From: Rhizobium brockwellii
GTDB taxonomy: Bacteria > Pseudomonadota > Alphaproteobacteria > Rhizobiales > Rhizobiaceae
Direction of reading: 5' to 3'
Length of the DNA: 64,000 nucleotides
NCBI RefSeq assembly: GCF_000769405.2
Contig: NZ_CP053443.1
Span: 1 to 64,000, forward strand
Shown: one piece after another, positions 24,430 through 33,619 of the stretch
How the letters are laid out: each line of letters begins with the position of its first letter
Position numbering within the stretch: position 1 is the stretch's first letter
Translations under genes and position numbers: made by a program
The notes under the pieces: model-generated
Databases searched by the model: none
What the model saw: only the letters and a program-made list of their open reading frames with translations
What the model was told of the DNA's origin: nothing

Positions 24430-25361
24430 AAATCCAGACTGTCGACCCAAGAGCACTGCGAGATGCATTCGGGGCTTTTCCGACCGGGGTGACTGTCGTC
24501 ACCGCCTGCGACGGGGATGGACATCCGATCGGCTTCACGGCGAACTCCTTCACCTCGGTCTCGCTCAATCCACCGCTTCTCCTCGTCTGCCTTGCCAAGA
24601 CGTCGCGCAATTTCGCCATCATGACCGGAGCGCAGCATTTTGCGATCAACGTGCTTTCGGAAACGCAGAAAGACGTGTCGAACACCTTTGCGCGACCGGT
24701 CGAGGATAGATTTGCGGCGGTCGAGTGGGCGAGGGGATCGGCAGGCTGCCCGATATTCTCGAACGTGGCGGCCTGGTTCGAATGCGCCATGGAAGAGGTC
24801 ATCGAGGCTGGCGACCACGTCATCTTGATGGGTCGCATCGAAGCTTTCGACAATAGCGGCCGCAACGGTCTCGGCTATGCGCGTGGCGGTTACTTCACGC
24901 CGACGCTGGCAAGCAAGGCGGTGTCCGCGGCAAGCGAAGGCAATATGGAACTTGCAGCCGTCGTCGAACGTCGCGGGGAAGTTCTGCTGCTCGGCGAAGA
25001 TGTGCTCTCCCTGCCCAGCGTCGACGCCCATGACGGCAGCCCGACCGAGGCACTGCAAAAATACCTGGAAACACTCACCGGGCTGAAGGTCAGCATCGGC
25101 TTTCTCTATTCGGTTTATGAGGGCAAGAGCGACGGCAAGCAGCACATTGTCTATCACGCCGTTGCCGGAGAGGGCGAGCCTGCCGGCGGCAGGTTCCTGA
25201 AGCCTGACGCATTGGTTGCGGCAAAGTTCAAGACCAGTTCGACAGCCGATATCGTCAGCCGTTTTGCGATGGAAAGTTCGATCGGCAATTTCGGCGTCTA
25301 TTTCGGCGACGAGACCGGCGGCACTGTTCACCCAATTCCAGCCAAGGACGCAAAAGCATGA
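24426..25361 (+). CDS. Flavin reductase family protein with extended C-terminus
   Basis: A 311-residue protein. Residues 1 to about 165 form a flavin reductase domain (FGAFPTGVTVVTA, GFTANSFTSVSLNPPLLLVC, HFAINVLSE), the small component of two-component monooxygenases. The remaining about 145 residues are an extra domain (ELAAVVERRGEVLLLGEDVL...) with a Nudix-like beginning that I cannot assign firmly. Usual family length is 160-190. It directly precedes a luciferase-like monooxygenase (ATGA overlap), its likely partner. Confidence 0.87.
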   Translation: MKIQTVDPRALRDAFGAFPTGVTVVTACDGDGHPIGFTANSFTSVSLNPPLLLVCLAKTSRNFAIMTGAQHFAINVLSETQKDVSNTFARPVEDRFAAVEWARGSAGCPIFSNVAAWFECAMEEVIEAGDHVILMGRIEAFDNSGRNGLGYARGGYFTPTLASKAVSAASEGNMELAAVVERRGEVLLLGEDVLSLPSVDAHDGSPTEALQKYLETLTGLKVSIGFLYSVYEGKSDGKQHIVYHAVAGEGEPAGGRFLKPDALVAAKFKTSSTADIVSRFAMESSIGNFGVYFGDETGGTVHPIPAKDAKA

Positions 25362-26398
25362 AATTCTCCCTCTTCGTCCATATGGAGCGGCTCGACGCCA
25401 GCCAAAGCCATAAGAGCCTCTACGAGGAATTCGTCGCGCTTTGCGAGATCGCCGACAAGGGCGGGATGCACGCGATCTGGACGGGTGAGCACCATGGCAT
25501 GGATTTCACCATTGCGCCCAACCCGTTCGTGACCATTGCCGATCTGGCGCGGCGCACATCGCGGGCACGGCTTGGGACGGGAACGGTGATTGCACCCTTC
25601 TGGCATCCGATCAAACTCGCCGGCGAGGCCGCCATGGCCGACATCATCTGCGACGGAAGGCTGGATATCGGTATCGCGCGCGGGGCTTATTCCTTTGAAT
25701 ATGAACGTTTGCTGCCCGGCCTCGATGCCTGGGGTGCCGGCCAGCGCATGCGCGAGCTCATCCCGGCGGTCAAGGGCATATGGGCCGGCGACTACGCCCA
25801 TGACGGGGAATTCTTCAAATTCCCTTCCACCACCTCGGCGCCGAAACCGCTGCAGCAGCCGAACCCACCCATCTGGGTGGCCGCGCGCGATCCGAACTCG
25901 CACGAATTTGCCGTCGCCAACGGCTGCAACGTTCAGGTCACGCCCCTCTGGCAGGGCGACGACGAGGTTCAGTCGTTGATGGAGCGCTTCAACGACGCCT
26001 GCGCCAAACATCCCGAGATCGAGCGGCCCAAGATCATGTTGCTGCGCCATACCTATGTCGGCTCGTCAGAAGACGATGTCGCCCAGGCCGCCCATGAGCT
26101 CAGCGTCTACTACAATTACTTCTTCGCCTGGTTCAAGAATGAGAAGCCGATTACCCAGGGTCTGATCGAGCGGATCCCGGACGAACAGATCAGAGCAAAC
26201 GCCATGCTGTCGGACCAGGTCATGCGCACCAACAATGTCGTTGGCGACGCTCAGACCGTCATCGACCGGCTCAAGGCGTATGAAGTGCTCGGCTATGACG
26301 AATATTCCTTCTGGATCGACACCGGCATGAGCTTCGAGCGCAAGAAGGCGTCGCTCGAGCGTTTCATCACCGAGGTCATGCCGGCATTTCAGGAGTAA
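25358..26398 (+). CDS. LLM-class flavin-dependent monooxygenase
   Basis: A 346-residue luciferase-like enzyme, probably the oxygenase partner of the flavin reductase just upstream. Landmarks: ADKGGMHAIWTGEHHGMDF, ARLGTGTVIAPFWHPIKLAG and DGRLDIGIARGAYSFEYERL. The C-terminal SFWIDTGMSFERKKASLERF is typical. It would insert oxygen into the operon's unknown substrate, making an aldehyde or ring-opened product for the dehydrogenases that follow. Confidence 0.88.
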   Translation: MKFSLFVHMERLDASQSHKSLYEEFVALCEIADKGGMHAIWTGEHHGMDFTIAPNPFVTIADLARRTSRARLGTGTVIAPFWHPIKLAGEAAMADIICDGRLDIGIARGAYSFEYERLLPGLDAWGAGQRMRELIPAVKGIWAGDYAHDGEFFKFPSTTSAPKPLQQPNPPIWVAARDPNSHEFAVANGCNVQVTPLWQGDDEVQSLMERFNDACAKHPEIERPKIMLLRHTYVGSSEDDVAQAAHELSVYYNYFFAWFKNEKPITQGLIERIPDEQIRANAMLSDQVMRTNNVVGDAQTVIDRLKAYEVLGYDEYSFWIDTGMSFERKKASLERFITEVMPAFQE

Positions 26399-26402
26399 GA
26401 CC

Positions 26403-27866
26403 ATGCGGCGTTTCCAGCACTATATCGACGGCGAATTTTCAGATGGCGAGGCCAGCTATCCGAGTATCGATCCCGCCTCCGGCGCGGTCTGGGCGGAGAT
26501 GCCCGAAGCGCGCGAGGGCGATGTCGATCGGGCTGTAAAAGCTGCCGACAGGGCGCTTTACGAAGGCCCCTGGCCGAAAATGACGGCCACCCAACGCGGC
26601 AAGTTGCTTTACAAGCTGGCCGATCTGGTTGCCGCCAACGCGCAGGTCCTCGCGGAACTGGAGACGCGCGACACCGGCAAGATCATCCGCGAAACCTCGG
26701 CGCAGATCGCTTATGTCGCCGAATACTATCGCTACTATGCCGGAATCGCCGACAAGATCGAAGGCGCCTACCTGCCGATCGACAAACCTGACATGGATGT
26801 CTGGCTTCGCCGCGAGCCGATCGGCGTCGTTGCGATGGTCGTGCCGTGGAACAGCCAGCTTTTCCTGTCGGCGGTGAAGATCGGCCCGGCGCTGGCGGCC
26901 GGCTGCACGATGGTGGTCAAGGCCTCGGAAGACGGGCCGGCGCCGCTTCTCGAATTTGCGCGGCTCGTGCACGAGGCAGGCTTTCCCGCCGGCGTCGTCA
27001 ATATCATCACCGGTTTCGGCGCCTCCTGCGGCGCCGCCCTCGGCCGGCACCCGAAGGTCGCCCACGTCGCTTTTACCGGCGGCCCTGAAACCGCCCGGCA
27101 CGTCGTTCGCAACTCGGCCGAAAACCTCGCCTCCACCTCGCTTGAACTTGGCGGCAAGTCGCCGTTCATCGTCTTTGCCGACGCAGATCTCGAGAGCGCT
27201 GCCAACGCCCAGGTCGCCGGCATCTTCGCCGCGACAGGGCAGAGCTGCGTTGCCGGATCGCGCCTCATCGTCGAACGCAGCATCAAGGATAAATTCGTTG
27301 CCCTGCTGCGCGAGAAGGCGGAGGCAATCCGGATCGGCGCGCCGCTCGATATGGCGACCGAAGTCGGCCCGCTTGCCACCAAGCGCCAGCAGGACAATAT
27401 CGGCGCCCTCGTCGCCAAGTCGATTGAAAGCGGCGCCCGCCTCGTCACGGGAGGGCGCAAGATCGACGGCGACGGCTATTATTTCCCGCCGACGATTCTC
27501 GACTGCGACGGTGTCGCCTCGCCGTCGCTGATCGAGGAATTCTTCGGGCCGGTCCTGTCCGTCGTGTCATTCGAGACGGAGGCCGAGGCGCTGCGGCTCG
27601 CCAACGATACCCGTTATGGCCTGGCTTCCGGCGTCTTCACCCAAAACCTGACCCGGGCGCACCGGCTGATGAAGGGGCTCCGTGCCGGGATCGTCTGGGT
27701 CAACACCTACCGCGTGGTATCACCGATCGCGCCGTTCGGCGGTTTCAGCCTGTCTGGCCATGGCAGGGAAGGCGGCATGGCCGCGGCGCTCGACTATACC
27801 CGCACAAAGACGATCTGGCTCAGGACATCGGACGATCCGATCCCCGATCCCTTCGTGATGAGGTAG
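26403..27866 (+). CDS. Aldehyde dehydrogenase
   Basis: A 487-residue NAD(P)-dependent aldehyde dehydrogenase of normal length. The catalytic glutamate is in LELGGKSPFIVF (about residue 250) and the nucleophilic cysteine in GQSCVAGSRL (about 283). The coenzyme loop FTGGPETARHVV is also present. GGAG precedes the ATG, in a four-base gap after the monooxygenase. It resembles betaine/amino-aldehyde type dehydrogenases, but the substrate cannot be read from sequence. Confidence 0.92.
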   Translation: MRRFQHYIDGEFSDGEASYPSIDPASGAVWAEMPEAREGDVDRAVKAADRALYEGPWPKMTATQRGKLLYKLADLVAANAQVLAELETRDTGKIIRETSAQIAYVAEYYRYYAGIADKIEGAYLPIDKPDMDVWLRREPIGVVAMVVPWNSQLFLSAVKIGPALAAGCTMVVKASEDGPAPLLEFARLVHEAGFPAGVVNIITGFGASCGAALGRHPKVAHVAFTGGPETARHVVRNSAENLASTSLELGGKSPFIVFADADLESAANAQVAGIFAATGQSCVAGSRLIVERSIKDKFVALLREKAEAIRIGAPLDMATEVGPLATKRQQDNIGALVAKSIESGARLVTGGRKIDGDGYYFPPTILDCDGVASPSLIEEFFGPVLSVVSFETEAEALRLANDTRYGLASGVFTQNLTRAHRLMKGLRAGIVWVNTYRVVSPIAPFGGFSLSGHGREGGMAAALDYTRTKTIWLRTSDDPIPDPFVMR

Positions 27867-27871
27867 CGCCG

Positions 27872-28195
27872 ATGTTTTACGAGATCCGCACCTATCGGCT
27901 GAAGAACGGCACGATCCCGCAATATCTCAAGGTCGTCGAGGAAGAGGGGATCGAGATCCAGAAGAGCCATCTCGGCACGCTCGTCGGTTACTTCTTTTCG
28001 GAGATCGGGACGATCAACGAGATCGTTCACATCTGGGCCTTTGCGAGCCTGGACGACCGGGAGGCGAGGCGCCAGAGGCTTCTGGCCGATCCCCGGTGGC
28101 AGGCCTTTCTGCCCAAGATCCGCGATCTGATCGAAGTGGCGGAAAACAAGATTATGAAGCCAGCTAACTTTTCTCCCAGGAGCGAGGCGCACTGA
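27872..28195 (+). CDS. NIPSNAP family protein
   Basis: A 107-residue single-domain NIPSNAP protein (dimeric ferredoxin-like barrel). The start MFYEIRTYRLKNGTIPQYL and the IVHIWAFASLDDREARR segment are diagnostic. Bacterial members sit in catabolic operons; their role is unclear, perhaps as small isomerases or binding proteins. Five bases after the aldehyde dehydrogenase. Confidence 0.9.
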   Translation: MFYEIRTYRLKNGTIPQYLKVVEEEGIEIQKSHLGTLVGYFFSEIGTINEIVHIWAFASLDDREARRQRLLADPRWQAFLPKIRDLIEVAENKIMKPANFSPRSEAH

Positions 28196-28239
28196 CGGCA
28201 TAAGGCATACAGGACAAACCAGAACAAGGATAAGGGAAC

Positions 28240-29250
28240 ATGAAAACAACATTTGCTGTCGCGGCAGTTGCCGCATTCGTGGCTGTGTCCGGACCGGCGC
28301 ACGCCGACAACATGGTCTTTTCGAGCTGGGGAGGAACGACCCAGGACGCGCAGAAGGCCGCATGGGCCAGCCCGTTCACGGAGAAGACCGGTATCACCGT
28401 CGTACAGGACGGACCGACGGACTACGGCAAGCTCAAGGCGATGGTCGAGGCCGGCCAGGTCACCTGGGACGTGGTCGACGTCGAGGGCGACTATGCCGCC
28501 CAGGCCGGCAAGAATGGCCAGCTCGAGAAACTCGATTTCTCCGTCATCGATAAATCCAAGCTCGATCCGCGCTTCGTGACCGACTATTCGGTCGGCAGCT
28601 TCTATTATTCCTTCGTGATCGGCTGCAATGCCGATGCCGTCAGCGCCTGCCCGAAGACATGGGCGGACCTGTTCGACACGGCTAAGTTTCCGGGAAAGCG
28701 CACATTCTACAAGTGGTCGGCTCCCGGCGTGATCGAAGCGGCGCTGCTTGCCGACGGCGTGGCCGCCGACAAGCTCTATCCGCTTGATCTCGACCGCGCA
28801 TTCAAGAAGCTCGATACGATCAAATCGGATATCGTCTGGTGGTCGGGCGGCGCACAGTCGCAGCAGCTTCTGGCATCCGCCGAGGCTCCCTTCGGCAGCA
28901 TTTGGAATGGCCGCATGACCGCGCTTGCGGCGAGCGGTATCAAGACCGAGACCTCATGGGAACAGAACATCACCGCTGCGGATTCGCTCGTCGTGCCGAA
29001 GGGTTCGCCGAACGTGGAAGCCGCGATGAAGTTCATTGCAATGGCGACCTCGGCCGAACCGCAGGCCGCCCTTGCAAAAGCCACCGGATATGCGCCAATC
29101 AACGTTGACTCGGCCAAGCTGATGGATCCGGAGACGGCTAAGACCCTGCCGGATCAGCAGACGGCCAGCCAGGTGAATGCCGACATGAACTACTGGGCGG
29201 ACAATCGCGATGCCATCGGCGAGAAGTGGTACGCCTGGCAGGCGAAATAG
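28240..29250 (+). CDS. PotD-like ABC transporter substrate-binding protein
   Basis: A 336-residue periplasmic protein of the spermidine/putrescine (PotD/PotF) superfamily. The signal peptide ends near AHA-DNM. Landmarks: MVFSSWGGTTQDAQKAAW, WDVVDVEGDYAAQAG and FPGKRTFYKWSAPGVIEAAL. A positively charged polyamine or other amine is the family's common ligand; here the true ligand is unknown. It starts a four-gene importer within the operon. Confidence 0.9.
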   Translation: MKTTFAVAAVAAFVAVSGPAHADNMVFSSWGGTTQDAQKAAWASPFTEKTGITVVQDGPTDYGKLKAMVEAGQVTWDVVDVEGDYAAQAGKNGQLEKLDFSVIDKSKLDPRFVTDYSVGSFYYSFVIGCNADAVSACPKTWADLFDTAKFPGKRTFYKWSAPGVIEAALLADGVAADKLYPLDLDRAFKKLDTIKSDIVWWSGGAQSQQLLASAEAPFGSIWNGRMTALAASGIKTETSWEQNITAADSLVVPKGSPNVEAAMKFIAMATSAEPQAALAKATGYAPINVDSAKLMDPETAKTLPDQQTASQVNADMNYWADNRDAIGEKWYAWQAK

Positions 29251-29270
29251 CCTGAAACTTGAGACGGATG

Positions 29271-29294
29271 GGCACGGCGAATGTTCGCCGTGCC
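29271..29294 (+). other. Intercistronic hairpin after the PotD-like gene
   Basis: GGCACGGCGAA and TTCGCCGTGCC pair perfectly (11 bp) with a two-base loop, 20 bases after the stop codon and before the permease gene. No T run follows. Confidence 0.65.
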
Positions 29295-29363
29295 TCCCGC
29301 AGCGCCCGTGCCCGTTTGTACGACCTCGGCGCCTGTGGAAATTGACGGGTGGGAAGGACTGTC

Positions 29364-30236
29364 ATGTCGACATATAGCGATGCCTCCGGCGCAATTGCGC
29401 CCCTGCCAAAGGTGCGCAGGGCAACAGGGTTCGGCGGGGTCCTTCCGGCTCTCGCCTTCGTGACGATCTTTTTCATCGCGCCGGTGGCGGTGCTCTTGTT
29501 GCGCAGCGTGCTGGAACCTGTTCCGGGCTTTGGAAACTATGCGCAGCTGATCGGATCCGCGACCTATCTCAAGATTTTCGCCAACACCTTCATCGTCTCG
29601 GGTCTCGTCACGGTGATTTCGCTGCTGATCGGATTTCCCGTTGCCTGGGCGCTGGCCATCATGCCCAGGCGCCTGACGTCGGTGATCTTTGCCATCCTGC
29701 TCCTGTCGATGTGGACCAACCTGCTTGCCCGCACCTACGCCTGGATGGTGCTTTTGCAGCGGACGGGGCTGATCAACAAGATGCTGATTGGAATGGGACT
29801 GATCGACAAGCCCTTAGCACTGGTCAACAACCTGACCGGGGTCACCATCGGCATGACCTATATCATGCTGCCCTTCATCATCCTGCCGCTCTACGGCGTG
29901 ATCAGGAAGATCGACCCGTCGACCCTACAGGCTGCAGCACTTTGCGGCGCCAACCGGTGGCAGTGCCTGACCCGTGTCCTGCTGCCCTTGGCCATGCCCG
30001 GCATGGCGGCCGGTGCCCTCATGGTCTTCGTCATGTCGCTTGGTTATTTCGTCACGCCGTCGCTTCTCGGCGGCACCGCGAACATGATGCTCGCAGAGCT
30101 GATCGCGCAATTCGTGCAGTCGCTGGTCAACTGGGGAATGGGAGGTGCTGCGGCGCTGGTTCTCCTCGTGGTGACCCTGTCGCTTTATGCCGTACAGTTG
30201 CGCTTCGTCGGCAACCAGAACCCGGGAGGGCGTTGA
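29364..30236 (+). CDS. PotB/PotH-like ABC transporter permease
   Basis: A 290-residue permease with about six membrane helices. The ATG at 29364 follows GGAAGGA; an in-frame GTG at 29349 is less likely. The EAA loop reads TLQAAALCGANRWQCLTRVL. It pairs with the following permease and the ATPase at 31035 in a PotABCD-type importer. Confidence 0.9.
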   Translation: MSTYSDASGAIAPLPKVRRATGFGGVLPALAFVTIFFIAPVAVLLLRSVLEPVPGFGNYAQLIGSATYLKIFANTFIVSGLVTVISLLIGFPVAWALAIMPRRLTSVIFAILLLSMWTNLLARTYAWMVLLQRTGLINKMLIGMGLIDKPLALVNNLTGVTIGMTYIMLPFIILPLYGVIRKIDPSTLQAAALCGANRWQCLTRVLLPLAMPGMAAGALMVFVMSLGYFVTPSLLGGTANMMLAELIAQFVQSLVNWGMGGAAALVLLVVTLSLYAVQLRFVGNQNPGGR

Positions 30237-30237
30237 C

Positions 30238-31038
30238 ATGTTGCTCAATTTTGACCGCCTCGGCTGGTGGAAATACATCCTGCTGACGATCACGCTTCTG
30301 ACCGCGGCCTTCCTGCTGCTGCCGATCGTCTTTATCGCGGCGCTCTCCTTCGGCTCTTCGCAGTGGCTGATCTTTCCGCCGCCCGGCTGGACGTTTCAAT
30401 GGTACAGTGAGCTCTTTGCCGATCCGCGCTGGCTGGAATCGGCCTGGACGAGCTTCAAGATCGCGGTCATCGTGACGATCCTGTCGGTGCTGCTCGGGCT
30501 CGTGACCTCCTTCGGGCTGGTGCGCGGATCGTTCCTGTTCCGCGACGCGCTGAAAGCGCTGTTCCTGACGCCGATGATCCTCCCCGTCGTGGTTCTTGCG
30601 GTTGCCCTTTATGCCTTCTTCCTGAGGATAGGCCTTGGCGGCACGTTGGTAGGCTTCGTCATTTCGCACCTCGTTCTTGCGCTGCCCTTCTCGATCCTCT
30701 CCATCTCAAGTGCGCTGGAGGGCTTCGACAAGTCGATCGAGGATGCGGCGGTTCTCTGCGGCGCCTCGCCTCTGGAAGCAAAGATCAGGGTCACCCTGCC
30801 TGCGATCAGCCATGGGCTGTTTTCGGCGGCCGTCTTCTCGTTCCTGACATCCTGGGACGAGGTGGTGGTGGCGATCTTCATGTCCAGCCCGACCCTGCAG
30901 ACGCTGCCGGTAAAAGTATGGGCGACGCTGCGGCAGGACCTGACGCCCGTTGTCGCTGCGGCGTCGACCCTTCTCATCCTTTTGACGATCATCTTGATGG
31001 CGCTGGTTGCCGTCGTGCGTAAGGTACTGAAACAATGA
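30238..31038 (+). CDS. PotC/PotI-like ABC transporter permease
   Basis: A 266-residue permease starting one base after the previous stop. Hydrophobic helices begin at residue 12 (YILLTITLLTAAFLLLPIVF). The EAA loop is SIEDAAVLCGASPLEAKIRV. It overlaps the ATPase start by ATGA. Confidence 0.9.
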   Translation: MLLNFDRLGWWKYILLTITLLTAAFLLLPIVFIAALSFGSSQWLIFPPPGWTFQWYSELFADPRWLESAWTSFKIAVIVTILSVLLGLVTSFGLVRGSFLFRDALKALFLTPMILPVVVLAVALYAFFLRIGLGGTLVGFVISHLVLALPFSILSISSALEGFDKSIEDAAVLCGASPLEAKIRVTLPAISHGLFSAAVFSFLTSWDEVVVAIFMSSPTLQTLPVKVWATLRQDLTPVVAAASTLLILLTIILMALVAVVRKVLKQ

Positions 31039-32114
31039 AAGAACCATTCCTTCAGATCCACGGAATACGCAAGGAATACGGCCCTGTCGTCGCCGTTCAC
31101 GACGTCAATCTCGACGTTCGGCGCGGGGAGTTCCTGACCTTTCTCGGACCGTCCGGATCTGGGAAAAGCACCACCCTCTACATCCTGGCCGGTTTTGAAA
31201 CTCCGACGAAAGGCGACATCACGCTGGAGGGCAAGACCCTGCTCGACACGCCGTCGCACAAGCGCAACATCGGCATGGTGTTCCAGCGCTACACCCTGTT
31301 TCCGCATCTGACGGTGGGCGAAAACATCGCATTCCCGCTGAAGGTCAGGCGCAAGTCCAAGGCCGAGGTCGACAGCAAGGTGAAGGAGATGCTGCGCCTC
31401 GTCAGGCTCGAAGGCTTCGAGGATCGCAAGCCCGCACAAATGTCCGGCGGCCAGCAGCAGCGTGTCGCCCTTGCCAGAGCCCTTGCCTATGATCCGCCGG
31501 TGCTTCTGATGGACGAGCCGCTATCGGCGCTCGACAAGAAGCTGCGCGAGGAAATCCAGCATGAGATACGCCGGATCCATCAGCAGACCGAAGTAACGAT
31601 CCTCTATGTCACGCACGACCAGGAGGAGGCGCTGCGGCTCTCCGACCGCATCGCCGTCTTTTCCAAGGGCGTCATCGACCAGATCGGGACAGGCCCGGAA
31701 CTCTACGCCAATCCGCGGACCCGCTTCGTTGCAGAATTCATCGGCGACAGCGACTTCATTTCATGCGACCTGCTGTCATCCTCCGATGGGCAGGCCACCA
31801 TTTCGCTTGGCGGCGGGAGCGTCTTCAATCATATTCCGGTGCATGGAAAAGGAACCTCCGGGACGAGGGCAGCCCTGATGCTGAGGCCTGAGCGCATTCG
31901 ATTGTCGCGAAACCAGGCGGCGGGAGCGGGTCTTGCCGCGACGGTCAGCGACATTACCTTCCTCGGCAACAATATTCACGTCTCGACCGAGACGGCGACG
32001 GGCGAGGCACTGGCGGTACGCCTGCCGTTCGGTCACGAGGCTATCGCGGGGCTCAGCCGTGGCGATATAGTCCATCTGAATTTCGATCCCGGTGCCGCTC
32101 ACGTATTCTGTTGA
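31035..32114 (+). CDS. PotA-like ABC transporter ATPase
   Basis: A 359-residue ATPase with Walker [10 protein letters not shown], signature [15 protein letters not shown], Walker B VLLMDEPLSALD and a C-terminal TOBE domain (about residues 275-355, with LMLRPERIRL). All catalytic motifs are intact. It energises the importer encoded by the preceding three genes. Confidence 0.92.
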   Translation: MKEPFLQIHGIRKEYGPVVAVHDVNLDVRRGEFLTFLGPSGSGKSTTLYILAGFETPTKGDITLEGKTLLDTPSHKRNIGMVFQRYTLFPHLTVGENIAFPLKVRRKSKAEVDSKVKEMLRLVRLEGFEDRKPAQMSGGQQQRVALARALAYDPPVLLMDEPLSALDKKLREEIQHEIRRIHQQTEVTILYVTHDQEEALRLSDRIAVFSKGVIDQIGTGPELYANPRTRFVAEFIGDSDFISCDLLSSSDGQATISLGGGSVFNHIPVHGKGTSGTRAALMLRPERIRLSRNQAAGAGLAATVSDITFLGNNIHVSTETATGEALAVRLPFGHEAIAGLSRGDIVHLNFDPGAAHVFC

Positions 32115-32124
32115 AAGTTGTCAT

Positions 32125-33579
32125 ATGAAGCTCAATGATCCCTCGCTGTTCCGTCAGGCATGCCCAATCGCCGATCGCTGGATCGAAGCGGAAGGCCGCA
32201 AGGCGGCGACGATCCGCAATCCGGCGACAGGCGAGGCGCTGGGGGTGGTCCCCGACCTCGGTGCGGCGGAAACGGAGGACGCCATTCGCGCCGCGGTGAT
32301 TGCCCAGAAGCTTTGGGCGAAGAAGACCGCCGGGGAGCGCGCCGCCGTTCTCAAGGCATGGCACCGGCTGATTATCGAAAACCACGACGATCTGGCGATG
32401 ATCCTGACGCTGGAGCAGGGAAAACCCCTGGCCGAAGCCAAGGGGGAGATCACCTATGGTGCGAGCTTCATCGAATGGTTCGCCGAAGAGGCGAGACGCA
32501 TCAACGGCGAGACCATCCCGGGACATCAGGCCGACAAAAGGATCCTCGTTCTGCGCCAGCCGGCAGGCGTGGTGGCGGCGATCACGCCCTGGAACTTTCC
32601 GAACGCGATGATCACCCGCAAGATTGGCCCCGCGCTGGCCGCCGGCTGTGCCGTCGTTCTCAAGCCGGCGCTGCAGACGCCATTCTCCGCAATTGCGATC
32701 GCCGTTCTCGGTGAGCGTGCCGGCCTGCCGCCGGGGCTTCTCAACATCGTCACGGGCGACGCAGCGGCAATTGGCGGGGCGCTGACGGCAAGCCGTGATG
32801 TTCGGGTCCTGACATTCACCGGCTCCACCCGGACGGGCGAGCTGCTTTACCGGCAATGCGCGCCGACGATCAAAAAGCTCGGCCTCGAACTTGGCGGCAA
32901 TGCGCCCTTCATTGTGTTCGACGACGCTGATCTCGACGCTGCCGTCGAAGGCGCGCTCATCGCCAAGTTCCGCAACAACGGCCAGACCTGCGTCTGCGCC
33001 AATCGGCTTTATGTCCAGGATGGCGTCTACGAGGCGTTTGCCGCCAAGCTCGCCGCGGCGGTTTCGGGCTTGAAGGTCGGCAATGGTCTCGACCGTGACG
33101 TGGTGCTCGGCCCGCTCATCGACGACAACGCCGTCGCCAAGGTTGAAAGCCATATCAGCGATGCCGTTACAAAGGGTGCCGGGATCGTCTTAGGCGGCAA
33201 GCGTCACGCGCTTGGCGGCCATTTCTTCGAGCCGACAATCCTGCGCGATGTCGCTGCCGGCATGCAGGTCGCTCGCGAGGAAACCTTCGGGCCGCTTGCA
33301 CCGCTTTTTCGTTTCCGCGACGAGCAGGACGTCATCGAACAGGCAAACGACACCGAGTTCGGGCTTGCTTCGTATTTTTACGCCCGCGATCTGTCGCGGG
33401 TATTTCGTGTGGCCGAAGCGCTCGAATATGGGATGGTCGGCGTCAATACCGGTCTTGTCTCCACAGCCGAGGCTCCATTCGGCGGTGTGAAAATGTCAGG
33501 TCTCGGCCGCGAAGGGTCAAGGCACGGGTTGGACGAATATACCGAGCTCAAATATGTATGCCTCGGCGGCATTGCCTGA
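32125..33579 (+). CDS. NAD(P)-dependent succinate-semialdehyde-type dehydrogenase
   Basis: A 484-residue aldehyde dehydrogenase of the GabD group. The GabD-like start (KLNDPSLFRQACPIADRWIE) is clear, with the catalytic glutamate in LELGGNAPFIVFDDAD and cysteine in NNGQTCVCANR. I chose the ATG at 32125; an in-frame ATG at 32092 lies inside the upstream gene. If the pathway yields succinate semialdehyde this enzyme would feed succinate to the TCA cycle. Second dehydrogenase in the operon, so two aldehyde steps are implied. Confidence 0.9.
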   Translation: MKLNDPSLFRQACPIADRWIEAEGRKAATIRNPATGEALGVVPDLGAAETEDAIRAAVIAQKLWAKKTAGERAAVLKAWHRLIIENHDDLAMILTLEQGKPLAEAKGEITYGASFIEWFAEEARRINGETIPGHQADKRILVLRQPAGVVAAITPWNFPNAMITRKIGPALAAGCAVVLKPALQTPFSAIAIAVLGERAGLPPGLLNIVTGDAAAIGGALTASRDVRVLTFTGSTRTGELLYRQCAPTIKKLGLELGGNAPFIVFDDADLDAAVEGALIAKFRNNGQTCVCANRLYVQDGVYEAFAAKLAAAVSGLKVGNGLDRDVVLGPLIDDNAVAKVESHISDAVTKGAGIVLGGKRHALGGHFFEPTILRDVAAGMQVAREETFGPLAPLFRFRDEQDVIEQANDTEFGLASYFYARDLSRVFRVAEALEYGMVGVNTGLVSTAEAPFGGVKMSGLGREGSRHGLDEYTELKYVCLGGIA

Positions 33580-33619
33580 TCTAGTCGATGCTTGCGCCTC
33601 GTCGCAGGGAAAGACCAGA

